A stretch of 9,516 nucleotides of DNA. Source: Bacteroidota bacterium (GTDB taxonomy: Bacteria > Bacteroidota > Bacteroidia > Chitinophagales > Saprospiraceae). The position numbers and the translations under genes are program-made. The DNA lies in the NCBI GenBank assembly GCA_008501835.1, contig QQUB01000037.1, forward strand, positions 1-9,516, in the 5' to 3' direction. The notes beneath the pieces were generated by a model that saw only the letters and a program-made list of their open reading frames with translations, did no database searches and was not told where the DNA came from. Below are positions 1 through 7,500 of the stretch, in pieces (the first letter of the stretch is position 1; each line of letters opens with the position of its first letter).

Positions 1-1
1 A

Positions 2-178
2 GGATATTCTGTTGATGAACGTCAGCAAATAACTCGAGTTAGAGTAGACATTAATGGTGCTTCACACACTATGAAACTCAATCAGAACATTGAGGGTGTT
101 AAACTTTTAGCCATGCACAAAGATTCTATTTTATTAAAATCCGATGGAACTACCTGGTCAGTTAAACGTAAGAAGTAA
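2..178 (+). CDS. 3' end of a plus-strand gene, possible GspC/PilP-like domain
   Basis: An open frame enters from the left edge and runs 58 codons to a TAA at 176-178; the start lies outside the window. The visible tail alternates short hydrophobic strands with turns: VRVDING, then MKLNQNIEGVKLLAMHKDSI, then LLKSDGTTWSV and a basic KRKK end. The order strand, 'G/N-x-I-x-G', 'L-x-x-I-x-K-D-x-I-x-L', 'D/N-G' and final strand is the general shape of the HR/PilP domain at the end of GspC and PilP. Those proteins link the inner-membrane platform to the secretin. The opposite strand of this segment carries a stop in the frame I translated. The gene converges on the minus-strand secretion cluster with only 3 bp between stops. 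Coding status is fairly sure; the family is an inference from a short fragment. Confidence 0.5.
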   Translation, partial: GYSVDERQQITRVRVDINGASHTMKLNQNIEGVKLLAMHKDSILLKSDGTTWSVKRKK

Positions 179-181
179 GCC

Positions 182-1396
182 CTACTGTGAAATAATAATT
201 TTAAGTTCAAATTCGCCTAGGCCTTTGTTGCTTTCAGAGTAGGGAAGTACTTCAACTGTGTTAATCCACTCCAATTCTTCAAGCTCTCTTATCCATTTAT
301 TTAGTGTATTACTTCGGTTTGACTCTCCTTTAATAAAAATGGCTTTAGTATCAAATCGGAAATACTTGTCTTCATCGTTTTTCTTTGTGGAAGTTGTGGG
401 AAAAATATTCAGTCCTTTGAGTTTAATTCCGGAAGGAAGGCTTGCTGCCAATCGATCTGCATAATAGGAGAGTTTTGAACTGCCTACAACACTATTTTGA
501 TCAAAGAATTCCTGTTTTTGTTTGAGCTGGTCTTTGAGACTTTGTAGTTCAATAAGTTGTGATTGCCGATAGCCAAGCTTGCTGTTTAACTCCGCATTTT
601 TATTGTTGTAATAGCTGAATAGCACGAAATTCAGGAGCAGTAAAAAAAAGATGGTGATTAACCCTGTAATACCTGCTTTTCTAAAAAGCTTGTTATATAA
701 ATACTCTTCTTTTAACTGAGTTACTTCATCAACTCCTACCCCCTCACCTTCAAGATGTAGAATAGTTTTAAAAGCACTTGAAAACCCAAGAGCATAGATA
801 GATTCGATTTTCTCTCCTCCAATATCAAGAGTACTTATTTCTTCACTCGATGGAGCTTGAATGGCAACTACTTTATTATCCAACAGCACTAATTCATTAA
901 TTCCAATATCTAAAACGGATGTTTTATCTTTTAGTATTGGAATGATATGATGAATACTCATTACACCAATATCCAGAGAAATGATCGATAGTTTCTGTTT
1001 TTGAAGCTCACCAATCAACTGCTCAGCAAAATCTTTTCTTACAAGTGCTATCCAGTTATTTTCAAAACCTTCCATTATCTGTACTATAAATTCATCTACT
1101 GATGCATTTGGTAAAACTGAATTTAGCCCTTTGGAGGCAGTTCTAATTTCACTAGGAATAGATTTTTGTAGAACACCCTTTCCTGAAATAACTACGCATA
1201 AAGGCGTGTTTGGAGGAATTTCTTTTGATATTTCTTGTATGTCAGAAATGCTGGCCTTTTTTGAAATCCTCAACTCATGTCTTTTTTGCTCCAGTATAAT
1301 CAAATTGAAATTCCGGGTTCCATCTGCTCTTGTATGAACATGAACAGCTGCAATAACAGCGTATTTATCCAATATTTTTCTCAAGAATGGATACAT
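182..1396 (-). CDS. GspL or PilM-PilN-like inner-membrane assembly protein
   Basis: The 404-residue product has a bitopic layout. Residues 1 to about 235 are soluble and carry pieces reminiscent of a worn actin-like PilM/GspL cytoplasmic domain, such as ISGKGVLQK near 69-77 and the paired VLDIG and LDIGG segments near 161-195. A single membrane span follows (about 241-262, ITGLITIFFLLLLNFVLF), then a Q/L/K-rich coiled coil (about 265-300), then a mixed alpha/beta periplasmic domain to the end, as in PilN and GspL. Family knowledge: such proteins couple the cytoplasmic ATPase to periplasmic components. I chose the ATG at 1396, 4 bp after the secretin stop, over an in-frame TTG at 1411 that would overlap the secretin. 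It is the last gene of the cluster and its stop nearly meets the opposing gene. The fold assignment rests on architecture, not on a strong motif. Confidence 0.68.
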   Translation of the reverse strand: MYPFLRKILDKYAVIAAVHVHTRADGTRNFNLIILEQKRHELRISKKASISDIQEISKEIPPNTPLCVVISGKGVLQKSIPSEIRTASKGLNSVLPNASVDEFIVQIMEGFENNWIALVRKDFAEQLIGELQKQKLSIISLDIGVMSIHHIIPILKDKTSVLDIGINELVLLDNKVVAIQAPSSEEISTLDIGGEKIESIYALGFSSAFKTILHLEGEGVGVDEVTQLKEEYLYNKLFRKAGITGLITIFFLLLLNFVLFSYYNNKNAELNSKLGYRQSQLIELQSLKDQLKQKQEFFDQNSVVGSSKLSYYADRLAASLPSGIKLKGLNIFPTTSTKKNDEDKYFRFDTKAIFIKGESNRSNTLNKWIRELEELEWINTVEVLPYSESNKGLGEFELKIIISQ

Positions 1397-1400
1397 AGAA

Positions 1401-3410
1401 TTAGTTGACAATTACTGGTTTGATAAAGATCAGCAGTTTATTGGTGTTTTTGGATTTTCGTTTTTTGCCAAACATCCATCCGATGACTGGGACCTTACTC
1501 AAAAAAGGAACACCACGAGTGCTCTTTGCATTCACTTCTCTTTCCAAACCTCCCAATACAACGGTTTCTCCATTTCTTACCCTGATCATCGATTCAAAGC
1601 GCCGGGAAACCTGGGGCGGGGGAGCGTTTAAATCCGATTCTCCGATAAATTCTGATTGTTCAAAACTGATCTCCAATGTTACCTGATCATCCCCTGAAAT
1701 GATAGGATTGATGTTTACCAAAAGGTTGGCTTCCACTTCTCTGAAAATAGCACTCTGCACTGGAATAGGCCTGTCAAGACCAGGGTAATTGACACTTTGT
1801 TCCTGATAATACCTTTTTTGTCCAATACTCAACAGTGCTGGGTGACTGTTCATGGTGGATAGTTTGGGAGTGGATTTGATGTCAACTATTCCGTCTGCTT
1901 GCAGAGCCTTAAGACTTAAGTAAAAATTAGTGTTCACTTGACCAAGGTTTACAAGTCCTGTGCCGGTGATAAGATCCAAAACCTGATTTATAGCACCAGG
2001 GCTTAAAGTAAAGTCAATGCCTCCTTGATCCTGTGAAGAGGAAATGATAGCTCCTCCAGGTTCTTTACCTCCCTGCCGGACTCCTGCTTCCACACCGAAT
2101 TCGTCCAACTTATCCGATTGAACATCCACAATCATCAACTCAATCATTACTACAGGTACAACTCTATCAATACTATGCAAAAAACTGGTGATCTCGCCTA
2201 TGTTATGTTTTGATCCACTCAACACCAAACTATTTAATTCATAAAGAGAATCAATAATTACATTACTTTTCAAAATCTCAGGAATCATTTCAATCACTCC
2301 ACGAGCAGAACGATACTGCATTTGATAGATACGGGTATCACGAAGAGTTTCTGCTTTTCTTCTTCCGATGATGTATGTGCCAAAAGATTGCTCAAAAGTG
2401 TAATCAGTATTTTTGGATATGTATTTGAGTAAGTCATTAAAAGTAGTGTTTTGTACCTGAAGACTCACCGTATTATTGCTGGGTGCAGAAATGTTTGAAT
2501 TACCTCCTTCCTGACCATTCCTTCTGTTTCTATTACTAGCACTTCCAACTGAACCATCCATCACTTCTGCCAGGACATAATAGTTGATACGAAGTTCATA
2601 AGCTGCTTCCCGAATTAGATCAAGGACATCTACTTGCTCAGCTTGAATATTCAAATGCTCAGCTCCAACCTTTTTGATAAAAAGATTAAGACCATCTCCA
2701 TTTGGATTGGTGTTCCTTTCAATATTTTCACCGAAAGTAGATTCATCCCCTTTTTCTCCAATCAAGTAGTAATCATCAGTGAGGGTTATATCTAGATTAT
2801 TACTAACAGCTAGTTGTTCAAGAGCAGCTTCCAAGGGAAGATCATGAACATAAGCGCTTACTTTCAGATTTTTGACAATTGGTTGAATGGCTATGTTTTG
2901 ACCGGTCTGAGTAGTAATGTGCTGAATAACGCTTTGAAGGGTATCATTTTTCAAATTTAGACTTAAAAGACCACTAGCAGCATCAAACTTTACTCCAGAT
3001 TCTTTTGGTGGAGCAGGCTTTTTTGGTGGAGAATATTTGATTAAATGAACGATATTCCCACTAGGTTTAAGATCCAGGGAATGGGTATCACATAGGTAAA
3101 AGATGATGTCTCGGACTTTAGCATTGTTGAAAGTAACCGAGACCTGGGTTTTTATCTGTGGATCGATGGCAATATTGAGAGAAGTGCTTTCTGCCAGAAA
3201 GGATACTAACTCCTGGATACTTCCATTAAGAGCAATGGTAACTTGCTGTTCCAAATCAACACCATTATCAGTTAATATTTCCAGGCGAGTATCAATATCG
3301 ACAAGCCTCTCTAGTCCTGTTTCCTGAGCATGTGAAAGAGCAGGGAACAAGAAAAATATCATCAAGAACGCGTACCAACTGCAGTGTTTTACTTTTTTCA
3401 ATTGGTCCAT
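1401..3410 (-). CDS. gspD: Type II secretion/type IV pilus-type secretin
   Basis: The 669-residue product is an outer-membrane pore of the secretin family. Numbered from the ATG at 3410, a signal peptide occupies about residues 1-28 (hydrophobic WYAFLMIFFLFPALSHA, probable cleavage before QETG). Three STN-like units follow, at about 56-125, 147-219 and 256-350, each helix-strand-strand-helix and ending in a hairpin such as DYYLIGE or GTYIIGRR. The third contains an Asn/Ser/Gly-rich insert (about 286-315). A Secretin_N unit lies at about 359-417 and the pore domain fills the rest, with the diagnostic VRNGETVVLGGL (611-622) and GVPFLSKVPVIGWMF (633-647). No S-domain or pilotin signal is evident after the final strand. 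An in-frame TTG at 3440 would add ten residues; the ATG gives a better signal peptide. Family certainty is high; whether it serves T2SS or pilus export is open. Confidence 0.93.
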   Translation of the reverse strand: MDQLKKVKHCSWYAFLMIFFLFPALSHAQETGLERLVDIDTRLEILTDNGVDLEQQVTIALNGSIQELVSFLAESTSLNIAIDPQIKTQVSVTFNNAKVRDIIFYLCDTHSLDLKPSGNIVHLIKYSPPKKPAPPKESGVKFDAASGLLSLNLKNDTLQSVIQHITTQTGQNIAIQPIVKNLKVSAYVHDLPLEAALEQLAVSNNLDITLTDDYYLIGEKGDESTFGENIERNTNPNGDGLNLFIKKVGAEHLNIQAEQVDVLDLIREAAYELRINYYVLAEVMDGSVGSASNRNRRNGQEGGNSNISAPSNNTVSLQVQNTTFNDLLKYISKNTDYTFEQSFGTYIIGRRKAETLRDTRIYQMQYRSARGVIEMIPEILKSNVIIDSLYELNSLVLSGSKHNIGEITSFLHSIDRVVPVVMIELMIVDVQSDKLDEFGVEAGVRQGGKEPGGAIISSSQDQGGIDFTLSPGAINQVLDLITGTGLVNLGQVNTNFYLSLKALQADGIVDIKSTPKLSTMNSHPALLSIGQKRYYQEQSVNYPGLDRPIPVQSAIFREVEANLLVNINPIISGDDQVTLEISFEQSEFIGESDLNAPPPQVSRRFESMIRVRNGETVVLGGLEREVNAKSTRGVPFLSKVPVIGWMFGKKRKSKNTNKLLIFIKPVIVN

Positions 3411-3519
3411 TAAATACTGGTGGAGTGTTGTAGTTTTCAAATTATTCAGTTTTTATAGTATGTTGTTTTCTAGTCTATTTTTATACTGGATTTTAGGTGT
3501 TTTTGTTACGGTGAAAAAG
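3411..3519 (-). other. AT-rich spacer between ATPase and secretin genes
   Basis: This is the only gap of more than about 30 bp inside the five-gene cluster, so it could hold a separate promoter or a processing site for the secretin message. I see two direct copies of an 8-base A/T tract (TTTTTATA on the plus strand at 3450-3457 and 3478-3485), but no match to the Bacteroidota TAnnTTTG -7 box and no convincing hairpin. If translation starts at the TTG at 3440 the gap shrinks to 79 bp. Confidence 0.35.
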
Positions 3520-4947
3520 TTAATAATGATTAGCTGAAAGTATTGGGTAAACTTCTTCAAGTGAGGTGATCCCTTCCTTGAAAACCATGAAGGCATTATC
3601 AGATAAAGAAGCGTAGTTTTTCTCTTTTAAAATGCTCTTTACGTTCAGATCTTTTTCCTTGATGTGATGAGCTAATGTTTCATCAACTCCGATCACTTCA
3701 TATACTGCTCTACGTCCTTTGTACCCAGTGAAAAGGCAAGCCTCACAACCTTCTGAAGTGTAGTGAAATTCCATCGGTTCAGGTAATTTGTAATTCCTGG
3801 GAAGTTCCTTTTTATCAAAAGGAGTTTTCTTTTTACAATCAGGACATAGCTTTCGAACCAGCCTCTGGGCAATGGTAGCATTCAAGGTGTCTGCTAACAA
3901 ATAAGGAGGAATACCCATGTCTATCAAACGAGCAACAATTCCCCAGGCGGAGTTGGTGTGAATGGTTGATAAAACCAGGTGACCTGTCAGAGAAGCTCTG
4001 ATGGCCATAGAGGCAGTAGCTTTATCTCTGATCTCTCCAAGCATGATGATATCCGGGTCTTGTCGCAAAAAGGTACGCATGGCACTGGCAAAGTCAAGTC
4101 CGATGGCCTCTTTAAGTTGTACCTGGTTTATTCCCTCCAGTGTATACTCAATCGGATCTTCAATAGTCAGAATATTTCGGGAAGTCTTATTGAGCAATTG
4201 AAGCGTAGCATAAAGGGTAGTTGTTTTTCCAGATCCGGTTGGACCACTGATAAGTACAATGCCGTTGGGTTTTTTGATACTTTCCAAATAATAGTCTAGT
4301 TCTTCAGCAATAAATCCCAGGGAATTTATCTCAATATTGGCATGATCTGTACTTAAAAGACGCATCACAACTTTTTCTCCGTACAAAGTTGGAAGGCTTG
4401 AAACACGAATATCAAATTTGGACTCTGCATTTTTAAAAAAGATCCTTCCATCCTGGGGAAGGCGTTTTTCGGCAATATCCAGATTAGCTTTGATCTTAAT
4501 TTTATTGACAAGCCCCGGATAATCTTCTTTTTTTAGTTGATAGCGTTCTACCAGTTTTCCATCGATTCGAAAGCGGATTCGACCTGTATTTTCATAAAGT
4601 TCCAGGTGAATATCACTACTTCTTAAACCAGAGGCTTCTTCAATTAATTTAATCAGAAAATCTCCTGACTGATTTAGTGTTTCAGCTTGTTTTGTTCTAG
4701 TTTGTTGAGGTTTTGGGTAATACTGATTTAAAGCTCTTCGAATGTTTTCATCCGTTGTTGATTCTAAATGTATAGTTGTCCCAAACAGCATTTCCAATTC
4801 TTCGATAATCTCAACGTTGTTATTTCCTTCGCTTACATAAAAGTGCATCCCATTTCCATTATTTTCAAATGGGATAATCCGGTAATGCCAGGCTTGCAGG
4901 GCACTGATAGATTGAAGAGTCGCTGTGGATATATCGGTAATATTCAT
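3520..4947 (-). CDS. gspE: GspE/PilB family secretion or pilus assembly ATPase
   Basis: The 475-residue product is the cytoplasmic hexameric motor that powers pseudopilin extension. All family motifs are present: Walker A GPTGSGKT at 235-242, Asp box TIEDPIEY at 261-268, Walker B within DPDIIMLGEIRD at 297-308, and His box TGHLVLSTIHTN at 321-332. The zinc-binding tetracysteine has pairs at C368/C371 (CPDC) and C401/C404 (CEAC). The N2 domain with LRSSDIHLE and the arginine-rich RIRFRIDGKLVE is at about 105-135. The N-terminal part (1-80) is a compact GspE/MshEN-like domain, so the protein is shorter than typical PilB. It starts at an ATG 17 bp after the prepilin peptidase stop, consistent with one operon. 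Retained tetracysteines and catalytic residues argue for an active extension-type ATPase, not a PilT retraction motor. T2SS versus pilus use cannot be decided from this gene. Confidence 0.95.
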   Translation of the reverse strand: MNITDISTATLQSISALQAWHYRIIPFENNGNGMHFYVSEGNNNVEIIEELEMLFGTTIHLESTTDENIRRALNQYYPKPQQTRTKQAETLNQSGDFLIKLIEEASGLRSSDIHLELYENTGRIRFRIDGKLVERYQLKKEDYPGLVNKIKIKANLDIAEKRLPQDGRIFFKNAESKFDIRVSSLPTLYGEKVVMRLLSTDHANIEINSLGFIAEELDYYLESIKKPNGIVLISGPTGSGKTTTLYATLQLLNKTSRNILTIEDPIEYTLEGINQVQLKEAIGLDFASAMRTFLRQDPDIIMLGEIRDKATASMAIRASLTGHLVLSTIHTNSAWGIVARLIDMGIPPYLLADTLNATIAQRLVRKLCPDCKKKTPFDKKELPRNYKLPEPMEFHYTSEGCEACLFTGYKGRRAVYEVIGVDETLAHHIKEKDLNVKSILKEKNYASLSDNAFMVFKEGITSLEEVYPILSANHY

Positions 4948-4964
4948 TTCATTGATTTATCGGA

Positions 4965-5471
4965 TTAGAAAAGGAAATCAGTATACAAGTTGTAGGAAAG
5001 AAATTTACTGAGTACCAATACCAAAACAAGGGTTAGAGACAGCCCACTGATTAATGGAATTTTTTTGTCAGGTTTTGGAGAAATCATAAAATAGATAAAG
5101 CTAAAAGTGAGTGTAATAAAAAGAGCAGCCGAGTAATAGTACAGAAAGTTCAGAGGAGAGAATAATGGAGTAATCAGTACTAAAAACACAATATCTCCCC
5201 AACCTAAATATTTATCGGCTATATTGACAAAGCCTCCAGCTTTCATGGAAAAATATAGGCTGACTAATAGCAATTGAATAGCCAGAAATCCCAGATTGAT
5301 TCCTGTTTGAGTTAATGTTGTTTTTAAATCATTATTTAACCCCGCACAAATCAAAACCAAAAAGCCCATGACTATTAAAAGCCATAGATCAATTTTTCGG
5401 GATTTGAAATCCTGAAAAGCTAGTCCCAATAGACAAAGTATCAGGGAATAAAACGTCAATTCTTTCCACAT
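4965..5471 (-). CDS. Minimal prepilin peptidase (A24 family)
   Basis: The 168-residue product is a polytopic inner-membrane aspartyl protease predicted to cut the pseudopilin leader at the cytoplasmic face. Both catalytic aspartates are visible: D21 in FQDFKSRKI (the usual D-x-x-x-R/K-x-I/L context) and D93 in the G-x-G-D motif (YLGWGDIVF). Hydrophobic segments at about 6-20, 30-45, 58-75, 94-115, 118-133 and 142-160 give roughly six spans. The N-terminal zinc/methyltransferase-associated domain of full-length PilD/GspO is missing, so this is a peptidase-only form. I chose the ATG at 5471, 11 bp after the pseudopilin stop, because the longer reading from 5531 adds 20 unlike, polar residues and overlaps the pseudopilin gene. 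The direct pairing with a pseudopilin gene supports the assignment. The remaining doubt is whether methylation is done elsewhere. Confidence 0.88.
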   Translation of the reverse strand: MWKELTFYSLILCLLGLAFQDFKSRKIDLWLLIVMGFLVLICAGLNNDLKTTLTQTGINLGFLAIQLLLVSLYFSMKAGGFVNIADKYLGWGDIVFLVLITPLFSPLNFLYYYSAALFITLTFSFIYFMISPKPDKKIPLISGLSLTLVLVLVLSKFLSYNLYTDFLF

Positions 5472-5482
5472 AGTCCCTGGCC

Positions 5483-5884
5483 TTAGTCCTTGACAAGTTC
5501 CCTTAATACACCTTCCTGGGTAATTTCCCATTCATTGAAATTACCATCCTGATCAAAGTCTACTACAGCTGTTGCTTTAGCTGAAAATCCGGTTGGACCG
5601 GAGTTGGTGATTTCTACAATATACTTAGCAGGGCCTCCTTCCAAAACTGTCTTTTCCTGTTCAAAGCCAAGCTCTAAAAGATCATCTGTATATTTTACAT
5701 GCAGTTGATGATAGCTTTTTTGAAGTCTCTGGATGGTTGTCAAAGCTTGCTGGGCTTCAATGCTGTGGGTTTTGGAGATGAGTGGCATCAAATTGGGAAG
5801 TGCCAGTAGCATCAAAATGCCAATGATGACTAAAACGATGAGTAGTTCTGTCAATGTGAATGCTTTTAACTTTTGGTGTTTCAT
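5483..5884 (-). CDS. Type II secretion/type IV pilin-like pseudopilin
   Basis: The 133-residue product carries a class III signal: a short basic leader MKHQKLKA, predicted cleavage between A8 and F9, then FTLTELLIVLVIIGILMLLA with the conserved glutamate E13 (position 5 of the mature protein). An amphipathic helix continues to about residue 60, followed by a small C-terminal domain. The C-terminal domain has a 12-residue loop at 109-120 (D109-x-D111-x-D113-G-x-F-x-x-x-E120), which fits the canonical EF-hand calcium-binding spacing. Calcium-binding loops are known in GspG major pseudopilins, though not usually in this exact arrangement. The gene is 29 bp downstream of the T9SS-cargo gene and 11 bp upstream of the peptidase that should process it. 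It probably forms the piston or filament of the machine. It is short, as for GspG, but pilus-type use is possible. Confidence 0.92.
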   Translation of the reverse strand: MKHQKLKAFTLTELLIVLVIIGILMLLALPNLMPLISKTHSIEAQQALTTIQRLQKSYHQLHVKYTDDLLELGFEQEKTVLEGGPAKYIVEITNSGPTGFSAKATAVVDFDQDGNFNEWEITQEGVLRELVKD

Positions 5885-5913
5885 AAATTCGATTTTTTAG
5901 TTCGGAAATTTCT

Positions 5914-7416
5914 TTACTCCACTACGATTTTCACTATTGTACTCTTATCTTTTTGCTTCAGATGTACAAAATAAATGCCGGGTGAAAGACCAGACACGTC
6001 TATTTCATTGGTGACCTTATTAATTTTAAGGGCTTCTTTTCCGGAAACATCAAAAATTATAATCTCAGATAAGTTTTCTGGTGATTCTAAATTTATAGTT
6101 CCACTTGAAGGATTAGGAAATACCAGAATATCTTCAGAAAGTTCTAAATCTTCATCTTTAACTAAAACCTGAGGTGGATAGGCTGGAAAAGGTGTAACCT
6201 GTTCACTAAATTGAGCAATATGGTATAAAGAATTATTATCGAAATTACCAGCAGCATAAAGATTGCCAACAGCATCAATAGCTATGTCCACTGTTGGATA
6301 GTTAAAAGGTTGCCCCAGTTGTTCCCAGTATTGGCCGTTCCAACGGATCACAAAACCATCCCAAAATCCACTATCTCCAGGTTTACTACCACCGATGTAT
6401 ATATTATTATCCCCATCTACAATTACTTGTTCGGGTTGATAATAAGCTGGAACATCTATACTTTGCCAAATTTCTCCATCCCATTTGGCCATATGGTAGG
6501 CTTCAACATTATCAATATTCCAAAAAGTACCCACAACAATGACATTTCCTGCCGTATCTAAAGCAATATCTGCAATGATATGATCAGCTTCGCCAAAATG
6601 TATCCATTCGTTGCCATCATATCTAACTACACCATGTGAAGCATCAATACCTAATTCATTGCTGTAAAAATATCCAGCACCGTAGAATACACCATTTTTA
6701 TCAGCAACCATGCCTTTTACATCAAAATACATGGATGGCTCAAAATTTTCCCAGTGATCTTCATGCCAACGAACTAATCCATTAACATACTGCCCATCAG
6801 CACTTCCAAAATGTCCTCCAGCATATAATCTGCCATAAACATCTGTCATCAGGATTAATCCTAAATAACTGAAGCCCTCCCCCATAGCATACCAATGTTT
6901 ACCACCATTATTCGACCCTGCAATATGGCCGAGATCATCAAGTATCCAGGCTGATTCAAAATCTCCGGTAGCATAGAGGTTGCCGTCATTAGCCCAGGCA
7001 AGATCATTAATCCATCCACCAAAACCAGCAGTAGCACCTGGGCTGGTTCCCCAGGAACTTCCATCCCATTTAGCAAAATAACTTTCCTGAAGTCCACCAG
7101 CAATAGAAAAACTACCCCCTACAAATAAATTACCTTGATCATCAGGTTCAATTGTATGAACGGTCCCATATGCAACGCCACTGGTCATGTTTTCCCAAGT
7201 ACCAAAATATACAGGGTTCGGTTTAGGTAAATCACGATAAGACAAAAATTTTGATCTAAAGTTTTGATCGACTTGAGGTGTATTGAATGAAGTGAAAATG
7301 AAAATAATCAAACCACTTAGGATGAAAAATTTGATCGAGAATAAAAAAAAGCGATTTTGAAAAAAGAAGGAAAATTTAGCAGGAGTAATCAAAAAGGAAA
7401 AATCTCGTTTCATCAT
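5914..7416 (-). CDS. Secreted beta-propeller-like protein with T9SS type A sorting domain
   Basis: The 500-residue product starts with a long basic, Phe-rich leader and a hydrophobic segment (about 22-44), fit for Sec export. Residues 92-404 hold seven imperfect units with the theme 'D-x-x-G-N-L/I-Y-x-x-G-x-F ... R/K-W-x-G-x-x-W', beginning near 92, 142, 192, 239, 287, 334 and 381, which suggests a seven-bladed propeller. A linker of about 25 residues leads to the C-terminal domain at 431-500: VFPNPSSGTINL, the IIIFDVSGK strand, LSPGIYFVHL and a final basic/Val strand. This is the standard signal for T9SS-dependent export and surface attachment or release. Ligand and role are unknown; no enzyme motif is visible. 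An ATGATG doublet begins the gene (7416 or 7413). The pseudopilin gene lies only 29 bp downstream with no clear terminator between them. Confidence 0.9.
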   Translation of the reverse strand: MMKRDFSFLITPAKFSFFFQNRFFLFSIKFFILSGLIIFIFTSFNTPQVDQNFRSKFLSYRDLPKPNPVYFGTWENMTSGVAYGTVHTIEPDDQGNLFVGGSFSIAGGLQESYFAKWDGSSWGTSPGATAGFGGWINDLAWANDGNLYATGDFESAWILDDLGHIAGSNNGGKHWYAMGEGFSYLGLILMTDVYGRLYAGGHFGSADGQYVNGLVRWHEDHWENFEPSMYFDVKGMVADKNGVFYGAGYFYSNELGIDASHGVVRYDGNEWIHFGEADHIIADIALDTAGNVIVVGTFWNIDNVEAYHMAKWDGEIWQSIDVPAYYQPEQVIVDGDNNIYIGGSKPGDSGFWDGFVIRWNGQYWEQLGQPFNYPTVDIAIDAVGNLYAAGNFDNNSLYHIAQFSEQVTPFPAYPPQVLVKDEDLELSEDILVFPNPSSGTINLESPENLSEIIIFDVSGKEALKINKVTNEIDVSGLSPGIYFVHLKQKDKSTIVKIVVE

Positions 7417-7441
7417 TGTTTTTGGTTTTTTTAATTCACCT

Positions 7442-7449
7442 CAAAAATA
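7442..7449 (-). promoter_or_regulatory. Possible Bacteroidota-type -7 promoter box
   Basis: On the minus strand this reads TATTTTTG, an exact match to the TAnnTTTG -7 element used by the primary sigma factor of Bacteroidota. It lies 25 bp before the ATG at 7416, leaving a short leader of about 20 nt. No clear TTG/TTTG -33 element is seen at the expected distance in the very AT-rich sequence upstream, so a chance match is possible. If real it would drive the propeller gene and perhaps the whole secretion cluster. Confidence 0.35.
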
Positions 7450-7500
7450 AGATTATTCTATAATTAAAATGATAAAATTTTTGATAATAATAAATTATTC

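Noticed and set aside
160..230. Bidirectional terminator between the convergent genes
   Set aside because: Only 3 bp separate the stops, and the nearby complementary segments are 4 bp or A/T-only; no stem plus T-run is present.
1397..1411. In-frame TTG start at 1411 for the GspL/PilMN-like gene
   Set aside because: It would overlap the secretin gene by 11 bp; the ATG at 1396 lies 4 bp after the secretin stop and leaves the conserved part intact.
3411..3440. In-frame TTG start at 3440 for the secretin
   Set aside because: The ATG at 3410 gives a compact signal peptide; the ten extra residues are polar and not needed, though the TTG cannot be fully excluded.
3979..4299. 106-codon plus-strand frame opposite the ATPase gene
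   Set aside because: It lies entirely antisense to the conserved Walker region of the ATPase; its open length follows from the coding strand's composition.
5472..5531. Longer reading of the prepilin peptidase from 5531
   Set aside because: The added 20 residues are polar, overlap the pseudopilin coding end and come before the first membrane span; the ATG at 5471 fits operon spacing.
5885..5913. Terminator or promoter between the propeller and pseudopilin genes
   Set aside because: The A/T-rich 29 bp show only an imperfect short inverted repeat and no TAnnTTTG box.
6861..7103. 80-codon minus-strand frame inside the propeller gene
   Set aside because: It is an alternate frame of the repeat-rich propeller gene, with no family signature.
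5914..7416. Direct DNA repeats in the propeller gene as a CRISPR or satellite array
   Set aside because: The repeats are degenerate, in frame and explained by the repeated Gly-Asn-Leu-Tyr blade motif.
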